Source of the DNA: Arabiibacter massiliensis | GTDB lineage: Bacteria > Actinomycetota > Coriobacteriia > Coriobacteriales > Eggerthellaceae | DNA length: 64,000 nt | Assembly: GCF_900169505.1 (NCBI RefSeq) | Contig: NZ_LT827021.1 | Location: forward strand, 496,001 to 560,000 | Reading direction: 5' to 3' | Notes under the pieces: model-generated | The model's database searches: none | The model's input: only the letters and a program-made list of their open reading frames with translations | Told to the model about the DNA's origin: nothing | In this document: piece after piece, positions 1 through 9,337 of the stretch | Layout: each line of letters begins with the position of its first letter | Numbering within the stretch: position 1 is the stretch's first letter | Translations under genes and position numbers: made by a program

Positions 1-1
1 C

Positions 2-343
2 GTGGACGGCGACGGGACGCGGGACTGGCGGGCGCTCTTCACGGGCGACGCCGAGCGCGACCAGCTGCGCGCGCTCATCGATGCGGGCCTCGTGGGCGCC
101 GTTGACGTGTACAAGGTGGGGCACCACGGCTCGAAGAACGCGCTCGACGACGAGGAGGCGGCCGTCCTCTCGCCGCGCCTCGCCCTCGTGAGCGCGGGCG
201 CGGGCAACCGCTACGGCCATCCCGCTCCCGAGACGCTCGCGCGGCTCGAGGCCGTGGGCGCCGCCGTCCGCCGCACCGACGAGGAGGGGGACGTTTCGTG
301 CGAATTCAAGCCCGATCGGATGGAGGTGAGCGCCCTGCGCTAG
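2..343 (+). CDS. comEC: ComEC/Rec2-type DNA uptake protein, C-terminal fragment
   Basis: Partial gene: the reading frame is open at the left window edge, so only the last 113 residues are seen. They match the end of the metallo-beta-lactamase-like domain that follows the membrane channel in ComEC family proteins: the segment LFTGDAE is the late metal-binding Asp region and VGHHGSKNA carries the last His motif, followed by a TPRLALVSAG-like strand (here SPRLALVSAG) and RYGHP. ComEC forms the inner-membrane channel that takes in single-stranded DNA. The TAG stop at 341-343 doubles as the start of a TAGAAT box for holA. comEC followed by holA is a common gene order, which supports the call. Confidence 0.85.
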   Translation: MDGDGTRDWRALFTGDAERDQLRALIDAGLVGAVDVYKVGHHGSKNALDDEEAAVLSPRLALVSAGAGNRYGHPAPETLARLEAVGAAVRRTDEEGDVSCEFKPDRMEVSALR

Positions 344-356
344 AATAGGCGGCATG
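341..356 (+). promoter_or_regulatory. holA promoter, predicted leaderless start
   Basis: A TAGAAT box at 341-346 is followed by seven bases and then the holA ATG at 354. A transcript started 6-8 bases after the box would begin at or next to the start codon, and no Shine-Dalgarno sequence precedes it. No convincing -35 box is seen. The same layout recurs before phoH, before 24820, before 34452 and before 57777. Confidence 0.5.
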
Positions 357-1331
357 ACTGCTCAAACCAAACAAGAAGCGCCGCTTCTGCCCGTGTACCT
401 CGTCTCGGGCGAGGACGCCCTCAAGCGCGACGCGGTGGCGAAGCGCCTGCGCGCGCGCCTTTCGAAGATGGGCGACCTGTCGTTCAACGCCGACGAGTTC
501 AACGGCGAGACGGCCCTCGGCGCCGACATCGTCGCGGCATGCAACACGGTGCCGTTCGCGAGTCCTGTGCGCCTCGTCGAGGTGCGCGGGGCCGACAAGC
601 TCAAGAAAGCCGACGCCGAGGCGCTGGTCGCCTACCTGTCCTCGCCGAACGAGACGACCGTGCTCGCCCTCGTGGCCGAGAAGCTGGCCAAGAACACGCG
701 CCTGTACAAGGCCGTGGCGGCGCACGGCAAGACCGCCGTCATCGACTGCACGCCGCCCAAGCGCTACGAGCTGCCGCGGATGGTGCGCTCCATGGCCGTC
801 GGGCACGGCGTGACGCTCACTGAGGGCGCGGCCGCCAAGCTCGTCGACCTCGTGGGCGAGGATACCGTGCACCTGGATAGCGAGCTCAAGAAGATCGCGC
901 TGGCGCATCGCGGCACCGACGCGGTGAACGAGCACGAGATCGTAGCGATGGTGAGCCGCACGGCGGAGGTGAAGCCCTGGGAGTTCGTGGACGCCTTCGC
1001 CGCGCGCGATGCGCGCAAATGCCTGCTCTACCTGGGACGGATGGACTCGGTGTCGCCGCACGCGCTCATCGCGATGTGTACTTCCCGCCTGCGCGAGCTG
1101 GTGTGCGCCCGCAGCTTAGCCGAGCGCGGCAACCCGCGCGGGGTGGCCGCCGCCCTCAAGATGCCCGATTGGCGCTGCAAGAACCACGCGGCCTGGGCGC
1201 GCGGGTTCACCGCCGCCGAGCTGCGCGGCGCCATCGTGTCTGCCCGCGACGCCGAGCGCGCCATGAAGAGCGGCGCGGATCCGCGCGCGACGTTCGTCGA
1301 CTGGATGCTCGCGGTCGTCGTCGGCCGCTGA
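354..1331 (+). CDS. holA: DNA polymerase III subunit delta (clamp loader)
   Basis: The 325-residue product has the HolA layout: an N-terminal AAA+-like fold beginning PVYLVSGEDALKRDAVAKRL, a middle part with LVAEKLAKNTRLYKAV and DCTPPKRYELPRMV, and a helical C-terminal collar domain ending in a DWMLAVVV-type helix. Delta opens the beta sliding clamp in the clamp-loader complex in the cytoplasm. It directly follows comEC, 10 bases after its stop, and is closed by a strong hairpin terminator. The ATG at 354 has no Shine-Dalgarno but sits seven bases after a TAGAAT box. Confidence 0.9.
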   Translation: MTAQTKQEAPLLPVYLVSGEDALKRDAVAKRLRARLSKMGDLSFNADEFNGETALGADIVAACNTVPFASPVRLVEVRGADKLKKADAEALVAYLSSPNETTVLALVAEKLAKNTRLYKAVAAHGKTAVIDCTPPKRYELPRMVRSMAVGHGVTLTEGAAAKLVDLVGEDTVHLDSELKKIALAHRGTDAVNEHEIVAMVSRTAEVKPWEFVDAFAARDARKCLLYLGRMDSVSPHALIAMCTSRLRELVCARSLAERGNPRGVAAALKMPDWRCKNHAAWARGFTAAELRGAIVSARDAERAMKSGADPRATFVDWMLAVVVGR

Positions 1332-1361
1332 GCCGACCGCCCGCGACGAAGGCCTGAACGA

Positions 1362-1390
1362 GAGGAAGCCCCGGGATCCGGGGCTTCCTC
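1362..1390. terminator. Hairpin terminator between holA and rpsT
   Basis: An 11-base perfect stem (1362-1372 with 1380-1390, GAGGAAGCCCC pairing) encloses a short loop. It lies between two convergent genes, holA on + and rpsT on -, so it can end transcription from both sides. Confidence 0.75.
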
Positions 1391-1438
1391 TCTCTTGATA
1401 TGCGGAAGGATCGCGGGGCGATTCTCCGATGGGGTGGG

Positions 1439-1939
1439 CTACTCGGCGGCTTCCTCGGCGGGCGCCTCGGCCTCGGCCTTGGCGGCCTCCTCGGCCTCCT
1501 TCGCCTTGCGCTTCGCGGCGGCGGCCTCGTCCTTCAGCTGCTTCTCGCGGCGCTTGGCCTTCTCCTTCGAGGCGGCCTCCATCTCGGCCTTGCGGGCGGC
1601 CTTGCGCTCAGCCTTCTTGGAGCCGGTCTTCTGCTCCTTCTTCTCCGGCTTCACGTAGGCGGCGCGGTCGGCCTCGGTCACCACGTCCTTGATGAGCAGC
1701 ATGATGCCGCTCTTGCGGTTGGCGGCCTGGTTCTTGTGGATGACGCCCTTGCTGGCGGCCTTGTCCATGAGGCGGCAGGCGGCGAGCGCGGCGGCGTAGG
1801 CCTCGGCGCCATTGCCGGCGGCCACGGCCTCCTTTACGCGGCGGGTCGCGGTCTTGAGCTCGCTCTTGACCGCGCGGTTGCGCATGCGGGACTTCTCGTT
1901 GGTGATGTTGCGCTTCTTCTGGCTCTTGATGTTCGCCAT
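1439..1939 (-). CDS. rpsT: 30S ribosomal protein S20 with long Lys/Ala/Glu tail
   Basis: Residues 1-88 are a standard S20: [20 protein letters not shown] at the start, then the helical hairpin with [16 protein letters not shown]20 binds 16S rRNA during assembly of the small subunit. The start at 1939 is chosen because it gives the canonical MANIKS start and has GGAGGAAAG a few bases upstream (1946-1954); the open frame runs further but without family similarity. The protein continues for about 78 more residues beyond the usual S20 end (family about 87 residues, here 166). The tail is low-complexity, first basic ([20 protein letters not shown]) and then acidic and Ala-rich (ending [10 protein letters not shown]), likely a long helix or a disordered extension. 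Confidence 0.9.
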   Translation of the reverse strand: MANIKSQKKRNITNEKSRMRNRAVKSELKTATRRVKEAVAAGNGAEAYAAALAACRLMDKAASKGVIHKNQAANRKSGIMLLIKDVVTEADRAAYVKPEKKEQKTGSKKAERKAARKAEMEAASKEKAKRREKQLKDEAAAAKRKAKEAEEAAKAEAEAPAEEAAE

Positions 1940-2534
1940 GTGTGTTCTTTCCTCCAATGAATCACGAGCTTGTTCTCTGCGGAGCCTTCGGGCCCCCTCG
2001 CGCATCCGGCGAACATACCGCCGCAGGGCGTCCGATAGCTCGCGCATGCGATCCACGGGGATCGGCGCTCCGCGGGGCGGAGGCGTTCGTATGCACGTTG
2101 AGCAGGCGGGATTTCTCTGCTCCTCGACCTATCGGCCACCCAGCGATCACGAATCGTAAAGCGCAGCCACGTCTGCCGACTCGGCGATGGAAGCCATCGC
2201 GCGCACGTGCCGCTGGATACACAATGCGATAGAATACCAAAGGATCCGCGTCATTGCACGCGGAAATGCAAAAACACATCTTGCACCCGTTCGAAAGGAA
2301 GCCCAGGTTGGTTGCAAAAGTAGCTGCAACACTGCATGAGTTATCGCAACAGTTGCGGTTTCACGTGCAAAACAGGGGGAATCGCGTTGCGCTTGCCCTT
2401 GCAATCGGCGCCGATCCGCCTCAGACCGCCCTTTGCCCCACAGCATCTCGAGAGGATTCGGGCGCGCTCGCGCAGGCCCCCGCCTCGGAAAGTGCAGAGG
2501 AAAGCGCAACGCGCGGGGCCTTGGAATCTAGGAT
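1940..2534. other. Gene-free region between rpsT and the IS30-like element
   Basis: About 600 bases with only the rpsT leader and no credible gene; open frames here lack ribosome sites and family features. Base composition drops below the window average around 2150-2400. Short inverted repeats are visible: CCGCGT/ACGCGG at 2246-2251 and 2258-2263, and CGCAAC-A-GTTGCG at 2345-2357. The rpsT promoter must lie here on the minus strand. Confidence 0.5.
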
Positions 2535-3979
2535 ATGTTTACGCGCACTGCTTCCCGGGCTTTATCGAAGCGCGGCGGGCTACTGCTCCACCGCGTGGGC
2601 CATCAGATACGGTTTCAGCACGACCTCGTCGGCGGGCACCCGCTCGTAGCCCAGCTCGTCGAAAAGCACCCTGGGGATCAGCCCCTCGGCGACCTCGAAG
2701 GGGCACTTGCCCGACGCGCGGGCGAGCGGGTAGGAGTTCACGTGGCTCGCGCACACCGCCACGTCCCACACGCTGAGCGCGTCGAAGTCGCTGCGGTGCT
2801 TGGGCAGGATTCGCCTGAGGCGCTCGTGGTTGCGCTCCGCCTGGGCCTTCTGGTTGGACTGCATCGCGTCGCAGTAGAACACCCGGGCCCGGCGCGCGCC
2901 CTCCACCAGGCACGAGCGCTCCACGCCGGCCCAGTCGTCGAACTCGACCCCTCGGTCGAAGAGGAGGATTCCGAAGATCTCCTCGAAAGCCGCAGGCGAG
3001 CCCAAGGCGCGCTCTATGACGTCGAGCCATGCGACGACCGCCGCGGGGTCGCCATGGCGCTTCTTCAGGTAGAATTGGAAGGAGCGGGCGACGACGTGCA
3101 GGCTCAAAATATCCGTGGCGTTTCCCTGATACCCCTCCACCGAGTCGCCCTGCACGACGCGGACGCGCTCGGCGAGGGCGAGCTCGAGGAAGTCGGCGTA
3201 GGCGCGCCCCGCGCGGTCCACCCTCTCGCGGGGCGCGTCGGCGTCCCCGCCCTTCCCATTCGGCTTCCGGCGCGGGAGCAGGCGCGCCTTGCGCGGCATG
3301 TCGAGGCTCGTCAGGCCGACCTCTCCTTTCGCCTGGTAGTTGTAGGCGCTGCGCACGCACACCGGCAGCTCGGGCGCATGCGCGGCCCAGATCGCCTCGA
3401 AGCTCTGCCCCTGCTTGGAGAGGGGGACGACGATGGCGTTCATCGCGTCGAGCTCCTCTTGCGAGATGCAGATGCCGCTCCTCGACGCGCTCAGCGTCCC
3501 GCGGTACGCCGCGTGGGCGTCGCCCGCGTCGTAGGAGCACTTGGGGTAGGCGCACCACCCGCGCTTCGGGCAGCCCTCGGGGCAGACGTAGGGCCACTTC
3601 TGCGTGGTCGGGCACATCTTGGGCTCGAAGTCCGGGCACGCAAGGACGCACGGGCGCGTCTTGCACCTCTTGCATGCCGTGAGCGCGGTCGAGCACCTCT
3701 TGCAGGCGGTGCCGCTCGCCTGGCACGACTGGCTTTTGGCGCACCTCGCGGAGGCGTTCTCGCCCCTCGACATCTTCCTCTGCCTCACGGTCCTGTGCGC
3801 CCTGGCCTCGCGGGTCACGGTCGAGGGGCTGACGTCGATCCTCTTGGCGATAGCCCTCGCCGAGTCGCGGCTGCGGATCCCCTCCTCGATCACCTCCCTG
3901 TTCTCCTTCGTGAGATGCCTTCCCTTCGATTCAGGCATCGCCTCCTCCTTCCCGCCCGGGAAACCTGCACGGGAAAGAT
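2535..3979 (-). mobile_element. IS30-like insertion sequence
   Basis: A single transposase gene is flanked by candidate 26-base terminal inverted repeats, 2535-2560 and the complement of 3954-3979, identical at 16 of 26 positions without gaps, including the inner TTCCCGGGC. The length of about 1.45 kb is plausible for an IS30-type element with an enlarged transposase. No clear target duplication is visible, and the exact ends are my inference. Confidence 0.5.
2580..3938 (-). CDS. IS30 family transposase
   Basis: The 452-residue protein has an N-terminal HTH of IS30 type (HLTKENREVIEEGIRSRDSA, then ISVSPSTVTREA-like IDVSPSTVTREARAH). A cysteine-rich region follows at about residues 65-140, with repeated CxxC pairs that probably bind zinc, and then a DDE catalytic core. 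Visible catalytic residues are D in VVQGDSVEG, D in LLFDRGVEF, and E in QAERNHERLRRILPKH; the HERLRRILPKH stretch matches the IS30 family NxxLRQYLPK-like end. The ATG at 3938 has AAGGAGGAGG upstream. The frame is intact. Transposases cut and join the element's ends. Confidence 0.88.
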   Translation of the reverse strand: MPESKGRHLTKENREVIEEGIRSRDSARAIAKRIDVSPSTVTREARAHRTVRQRKMSRGENASARCAKSQSCQASGTACKRCSTALTACKRCKTRPCVLACPDFEPKMCPTTQKWPYVCPEGCPKRGWCAYPKCSYDAGDAHAAYRGTLSASRSGICISQEELDAMNAIVVPLSKQGQSFEAIWAAHAPELPVCVRSAYNYQAKGEVGLTSLDMPRKARLLPRRKPNGKGGDADAPRERVDRAGRAYADFLELALAERVRVVQGDSVEGYQGNATDILSLHVVARSFQFYLKKRHGDPAAVVAWLDVIERALGSPAAFEEIFGILLFDRGVEFDDWAGVERSCLVEGARRARVFYCDAMQSNQKAQAERNHERLRRILPKHRSDFDALSVWDVAVCASHVNSYPLARASGKCPFEVAEGLIPRVLFDELGYERVPADEVVLKPYLMAHAVEQ

Positions 3980-3998
3980 TGTAGAAGAGAAGGGAAAA

Positions 3999-4043
3999 GC
4001 CCCTTTCAGCGGCAGGCCTTACGACCTACGCGCTGAAAGGGGC
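3999..4043. terminator. Strong inverted repeat beside the IS30-like element
   Basis: A 13-base perfect stem (GCCCCTTTCAGCG at 3999-4011 with its complement at 4031-4043) encloses 19 bases. Two smaller hairpins follow, CAGGC/GCCTG at 4047-4059 and CGCAAC/GTTGCG at 4069-4083, the last followed by TTTAAAA. They could end transcription across this junction. Confidence 0.5.
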
Positions 4044-4114
4044 TCCAGGCTTCGCCTGCAAGAGCAAGCGCAACAGCGTTGCGTTTAAAAATTCAACCTA
4101 CCGAAAGGAAGCCC

Positions 4115-4552
4115 ATGAAGACCTCCTCTGCCCGCGTCCTTGCGGCCGCTTGCTCGATCGTCGTCGGGGCGCTGCTGCTCGCCGGCTGCTCGAGCGCGGC
4201 CCAGCACCAGGTGGTGGGCGCGGGCGAGGAGTGCTCGTCGTGCCACTCGGAGGAGAAGGCCGTCTACGAGCGGGGCGCCGACGTCCCCTCGGGCGCGGTT
4301 GAGAGCGGGATCCGCGTGGCCGTGAGCTCTGATGCGGACGCGGTGTCGGTCTGCGTGCCGAGGTTCACGGCCGAGGATGGGTCGCGCTACGTGCCCGTCG
4401 AGGCGTCCCGCATGGCGCTCGACGCCGGCTCGGCGACGCTTGAGCTGGAAGAGGGCCTGTGGGCCATCTGCGTCGACGACGGCGATTCGGCCCGCGCCCA
4501 GCTCGTCCGCGTTGACCCCTCGCGCTCCGACTCCGCCGAGATCAAGCTTTAG
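4115..4552 (+). CDS. Small lipoprotein with a single CxxCH haem c motif
   Basis: The 145-residue product starts with a lipoprotein signal peptide (MKTSSARVLAAACSIVVG, then lipobox LLAGC with Cys25). A single haem-c attachment motif, CSSCH, lies at about residues 44-48, just after the membrane anchor. The rest (VSVCVPRFTAEDGSRYVPVE, LWAICVDDGDSA) looks like a compact beta domain. This would be a membrane-anchored extracytoplasmic protein, perhaps a monohaem electron carrier. The ATG at 4115 is preferred over 4079 because GAAAGGAAG sits upstream and it gives the signal peptide. I do not recognise the family; the haem role is inferred only from the motif, and a distal Met ligand is not obvious. 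Confidence 0.65.
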   Translation: MKTSSARVLAAACSIVVGALLLAGCSSAAQHQVVGAGEECSSCHSEEKAVYERGADVPSGAVESGIRVAVSSDADAVSVCVPRFTAEDGSRYVPVEASRMALDAGSATLELEEGLWAICVDDGDSARAQLVRVDPSRSDSAEIKL

Positions 4553-4651
4553 GGAAGCGCTGATCAATGCCAAGGATGCGGGTGCGCCGTAGGGCAAGGG
4601 CAGAGCCCTTGCCCTACGGCATCAGTGGACCGCGCATCGATCAGCGTTTCC
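4553..4651. repeat. 99-bp REP-type element
   Basis: The core 4586-4620 is a near-perfect palindrome: 16-base arms GCCGTAGGGCAAGGGC and complement around AGA. An outer inverted repeat pairs GGAAGCGCTGATCAATGC (4553-4570) with GCATCGATCAGCGTTTCC (4634-4651). The element begins directly after the TAG stop of the lipoprotein gene. The element at 24687-24786 has the same ends and also begins directly after a TAG stop. Confidence 0.8.
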
Positions 4652-4693
4652 TAGCGCCGAGCCCGCTCCGGCCGCCGCCTTCCGTGGGTTTTC

Positions 4694-4733
4694 AGCGAGC
4701 GCCGCTTCCGGATGCGGCGCTCGCTGGTAGAAT
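4694..4733 (+). promoter_or_regulatory. lepA upstream hairpin and -10 box
   Basis: A 12-base perfect inverted repeat (AGCGAGCGCCGC at 4694-4705 with its complement at 4714-4725) is immediately followed by a TAGAAT box at 4728-4733. lepA starts 64 bases downstream. The hairpin overlaps the -35 region, so it may be an operator or a terminator of the upstream transcript. Confidence 0.4.
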
Positions 4734-4796
4734 AGGCTCCGTTTTCCCGCAGCGCCCGCGTCTCGCGCGGCGCGCGCACGACGTGAAAGACAGGAC

Positions 4797-6599
<1,803 letters not shown>

Positions 6600-6600
6600 T

Positions 6601-6792
6601 ATGGCGCGCAGAAACGATGAGTTCGACTGGCTGGACGACCCGTTCGACGAGAAGAAGGCCGCGCGACAGCCCGAGGGCATGAGCGGCCGTGCGAAGGCGG
6701 CGGTCGGCTGCGGGTGCTTGGTCGCCGTCGTGGGCTTCGTGCTGCTCATCGCCTTCTCCCTGGTGAACATGGCCGACATCCTCATGGGCTAG
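6601..6792 (+). CDS. Small single-pass membrane protein
   Basis: A 63-residue product: a charged N-terminus (MARRNDEFDWLDDPFDEKK) and one hydrophobic segment at about residues 38-60 (GCGCLVAVVGFVLLIAFSLV). It starts one base after the lepA stop; the AAGGTGG in the last lepA codons is a fitting ribosome site for the ATG at 6601 (6592 is an alternative start adding three residues). Probably co-transcribed with lepA. No family recognised. Confidence 0.7.
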   Translation: MARRNDEFDWLDDPFDEKKAARQPEGMSGRAKAAVGCGCLVAVVGFVLLIAFSLVNMADILMG

Positions 6793-6832
6793 GAACGCGT
6801 CCGCAGGGATCGTTTTGGCGGGCCGCCTCGTA

Positions 6833-6855
6833 AGGCAAGGGCCCTGCCCTTGCCG
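6833..6855. repeat. REP-type palindrome
   Basis: Contains the palindromic core GGCAAGGGCCCTGCCCTTGCC of the same REP family as 4586-4620. It sits between the small membrane gene and dus, within a larger imperfect inverted repeat (GCAGGGATCGTT near 6808 with AACGATCC near 6866). Confidence 0.65.
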
Positions 6856-6904
6856 CAACCTGCGGAACGATCCCGCCCGATACGCGCATTTACAGAAAGG
6901 CATC

Positions 6905-7876
6905 ATGCACGAGTTCTTCCGAAAGCACCGCCTGCTGCTCGCGCCCATGGCGGGCGTGAGCGACGAGGCGTTCCGCGCCCTCTGCCGCGAGCAGGGGGCC
7001 GACCTCGCCTTCACCGAGATGGTGTCGGCGAAGGGGCTCTCCTACGCGAACGTTAAGACACGGCATCTGCTGCGCCTCGCGCCGGGGGAGGACCAGGTGG
7101 CGGTGCAGCTATTCGGCCACGAGCCCGACACGATGGCCGCGCAGGCCGCCTGGATCGAGGACGAGATGGGGGAGTCGCTCGCGTACCTCGACGTCAACAT
7201 GGGCTGCCCCGCGCGCAAGATCGTGTCGAAGGGCGACGGCTCGGCGCTCATGAAGGAGCCCGAGCTGGCCGCCGCCATCGTGCGCGCGGTGCGCTCGGCG
7301 GTGGCGCACCCGGTGACGGTGAAGTTCCGCCGCGGGTGGGCGCTGGGGGAGGAGACGGCCCCGGAGTTCGCGCGGCGCATGGAGGATGCGGGCGCGTGCG
7401 CCGTCGCCGTGCACGGGAGGTACGCCGAGCAGCTCTACCGGGGCAGCGCCGACTGGAGCGTGATCGCGCGGGTGAAGCAGGCCGTGAGCGTGCCGGTGGT
7501 GGGCAACGGCGACGTGCGGACGGGTGCCGACGCCGTTGCGATGATCGAGCGCACGGGCTGCGACGCCGTGATGATCGCGCGCGGTGCCGAGGGCAATCCC
7601 TGGGTGTTCGCGCAGGCCAAGGCCGCGCTTGCGGGCGAACCCGAGCCGGCGGCGCCCGCCGTGGAGGAGCGCATCGCCATGGCCCGCCGCCATGCGCGGC
7701 TGCTCGCCGAGCGCGAGGGGAAGAACATCGTGCGCATGCGCAAGCACGCCATGTGGTACATGGCCGGCCTTCCAGGAGCCTCGGCGGCCCGCGCGAAGAT
7801 CAACGCCTGCGTCTCGGTGGAGGACTTCGACCGCGTCTTCGACGAGCTGCTGGATTATGGAGGGCCGTCCGCGTGA
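6905..7876 (+). CDS. dus: tRNA-dihydrouridine synthase
   Basis: 323 residues with the Dus TIM-barrel signature: LLLAPMAGVSDEAFR at the start, FTEMVSAKGL, the catalytic Cys region YLDVNMGCPARKIV at about residues 96-108, VTVKFRRGW, and the FMN phosphate-binding NGDVRTGADAVAMIERTGCD and MIARGAEGNPW. It reduces uridine to dihydrouridine in tRNA with FMN and NADPH. The start at 6905 is chosen for AGAAAGG upstream and correct length. Most like the DusB group. Its stop lies inside a long inverted repeat (7871-7963). Confidence 0.93.
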   Translation: MHEFFRKHRLLLAPMAGVSDEAFRALCREQGADLAFTEMVSAKGLSYANVKTRHLLRLAPGEDQVAVQLFGHEPDTMAAQAAWIEDEMGESLAYLDVNMGCPARKIVSKGDGSALMKEPELAAAIVRAVRSAVAHPVTVKFRRGWALGEETAPEFARRMEDAGACAVAVHGRYAEQLYRGSADWSVIARVKQAVSVPVVGNGDVRTGADAVAMIERTGCDAVMIARGAEGNPWVFAQAKAALAGEPEPAAPAVEERIAMARRHARLLAEREGKNIVRMRKHAMWYMAGLPGASAARAKINACVSVEDFDRVFDELLDYGGPSA

Positions 7877-7963
7877 GGAGGGATCGGCGGGCACGCCGTG
7901 CTCAGACAGTCCTCGCTTCGCTGCGGAACTGCGCGCGGCATGCCCGCCGATCCCTCCTCACGC
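7871..7963. terminator. Long hairpin overlapping the dus stop codon
   Basis: 23-base perfect arms (7871-7893 and 7941-7963; GCGTGAGGAGGGATCGGC at the outer end) and continued imperfect pairing inward give one long stem-loop. The dus stop codon TGA at 7874-7876 is inside the left arm. It could be a terminator or an mRNA 3-prime stabiliser. Confidence 0.6.
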
Positions 7964-7972
7964 TGCGTTCTT

Positions 7973-8007
7973 CGTCATCCTGAGCGAGCGGAGCGAGTCG
8001 AAGGATC
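7973..8007. repeat. Dispersed GTCATCCTGAGCGAGCG-type repeat
   Basis: Copy of a repeat running from GTCATCCTGAGCGAG through GCGAGTCGAAGGATC. Related copies lie at 60471-60506 (nearly identical), 60443-60456 (partial) and 61264-61292 (diverged), all between genes. Confidence 0.7.
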
Positions 8008-8088
8008 CGTCTAAAACAACCGCACTATTCTCCCGGCGGGGGAGGCTCCCGGAAGCCTCGGCTGGGGGAGGGGGGGGGGACCTGTAGC

Positions 8089-9201
8089 ATGCCCCACGAT
8101 CCGTACAAGGCTCTTTACTTGCACGTGCCGTTCTGCGTGAAGCGGTGCGCTTACTGCGACTTCGCGACGGCGGCGGTGCCGGCTGGCTCGCCGGAGATCG
8201 ACGCGTACGTGGAGGACCTCTGCCTGCAGATCCGCCGCAAGGCGAAGGAGGGGGAGCTCGGCGCCATCGAGACGGTGTATATCGGCGGGGGCACGCCTTC
8301 GCATGTGGGGCTCTCTCGGCTCTCGATGCTCCTCTATACGCTCTCGCTTTCGATGCATCTTACGCCCGAGGTGGAGTGCACGATGGAGGCCAATCCGGAG
8401 AGCCTCGACGAGCGCATGGTGCGCGACATCTGGGCGCTCGGGGTGAACCGCCTGTCCATCGGCGTGCAGAGCTTCGACGACGAGGTGCTGCGCGTGCTCA
8501 GCCGCGCTCATGACGCGGATGCGGCCCGGCGCGCCATCGAGGCCGCGCGGACCCGCTTCGAGAACGTGAGCGTGGATCTCATGTGCGGTATCCCCGGGCA
8601 GTCGGAGGCCAGCTTCGAGGCGAGCGTGCGCGAGGCCGTCTCACTCGGCGCGACGCACGTGAGCGTGTACCCGCTGACCATAGAGCCGCACACGCCCTTC
8701 GACGCGGCGGTGCTCGCCGGCGAGCTGGACGAGCCCGACGACGACGTGGAAGCCGCGCACATGGAAGCGGCCGCGCGCGTGCTGGGCGCGGCGGGCTTCA
8801 CGCGCTACGAGGTGGCGAGCTACGCGCGGCCCGGCTTCGAGAGCAGGCACAACACCGCGTACTGGACGGGCGTGCCCTACCTCGGCCTCGGGCGCTCGGC
8901 CGCCACGATGACGCAGAACGCGAGCCGCCGTATGCGCATGCAGGACGGCGAGGTGACCGACGACCTCGACGCACGCCAGATGGCCGCCGAGGACCTCATG
9001 CTGGGCATGCGCATGTCGCGCGGCGTGCCCGACGCGCAGGCAGAGCGCGCCGATGCGCTCGGCCTCGGGGCGACGCAGGCCTTCGCCGAGCTCGCGGAGC
9101 AGGGCCTCGTCGTGCACGAGGACGGCCGCTGGAGGCCCACCGAGCGCGGCTGGCTCTGCGGCAACGACCTCTACGGCCGCCTCCTCGACCTCGCTCCATG
9201 A
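8089..9201 (+). CDS. hemW: HemW-like radical SAM haem chaperone
   Basis: 370 residues. The radical SAM cluster motif is CVKRCAYCDF near residue 16, preceded by YLHVPFC as in HemW. The GGGTPS SAM motif, TMEANPESLD, RLSIGVQSFDD and the C-terminal HemW domain follow. HemW, formerly called an oxygen-independent coproporphyrinogen oxidase homologue, is thought to carry haem to respiratory proteins. It sits directly upstream of hrcA-dnaJ, a common arrangement. The ATG at 8089 follows a G-rich stretch and gives the canonical N-terminus. Confidence 0.9.
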   Translation: MPHDPYKALYLHVPFCVKRCAYCDFATAAVPAGSPEIDAYVEDLCLQIRRKAKEGELGAIETVYIGGGTPSHVGLSRLSMLLYTLSLSMHLTPEVECTMEANPESLDERMVRDIWALGVNRLSIGVQSFDDEVLRVLSRAHDADAARRAIEAARTRFENVSVDLMCGIPGQSEASFEASVREAVSLGATHVSVYPLTIEPHTPFDAAVLAGELDEPDDDVEAAHMEAAARVLGAAGFTRYEVASYARPGFESRHNTAYWTGVPYLGLGRSAATMTQNASRRMRMQDGEVTDDLDARQMAAEDLMLGMRMSRGVPDAQAERADALGLGATQAFAELAEQGLVVHEDGRWRPTERGWLCGNDLYGRLLDLAP

Positions 9202-9262
9202 TAATGCCCCGGTTGTCATCCCTGCCGTCTTTTGGGACATTTCAGAGAATCTTCCAGGTTTT

Positions 9263-9289
9263 TTAGCACTCTCTTGCGCCGGCTGCTAG
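9263..9289 (+). promoter_or_regulatory. CIRCE-like HrcA operator over the hrcA promoter
   Basis: TTAGCACTC at 9263-9271 is an exact CIRCE left half. After a nine-base spacer, GGCTGCTAG (9281-9289) matches the right half GAGTGCTAA at six of nine positions. A TAGAAT -10 box at 9287-9292 overlaps the right half. This predicts HrcA autorepression of hrcA-dnaJ. Confidence 0.75.
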
Positions 9290-9337
9290 AATGGTGCGTT
9301 GGCGGAACGGTCAAGTGAAAGAGGAAGGTGGAGAGGC

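Noticed and set aside
2358..2374. GTTTCACGTG followed by CAAAACA as a parS site
   Set aside because: An inserted base breaks the second half; only one half-site is intact.
2147..2509. 120-residue minus-strand ORF before the IS element
   Set aside because: No ribosome site, no family feature, and composition like non-coding sequence.
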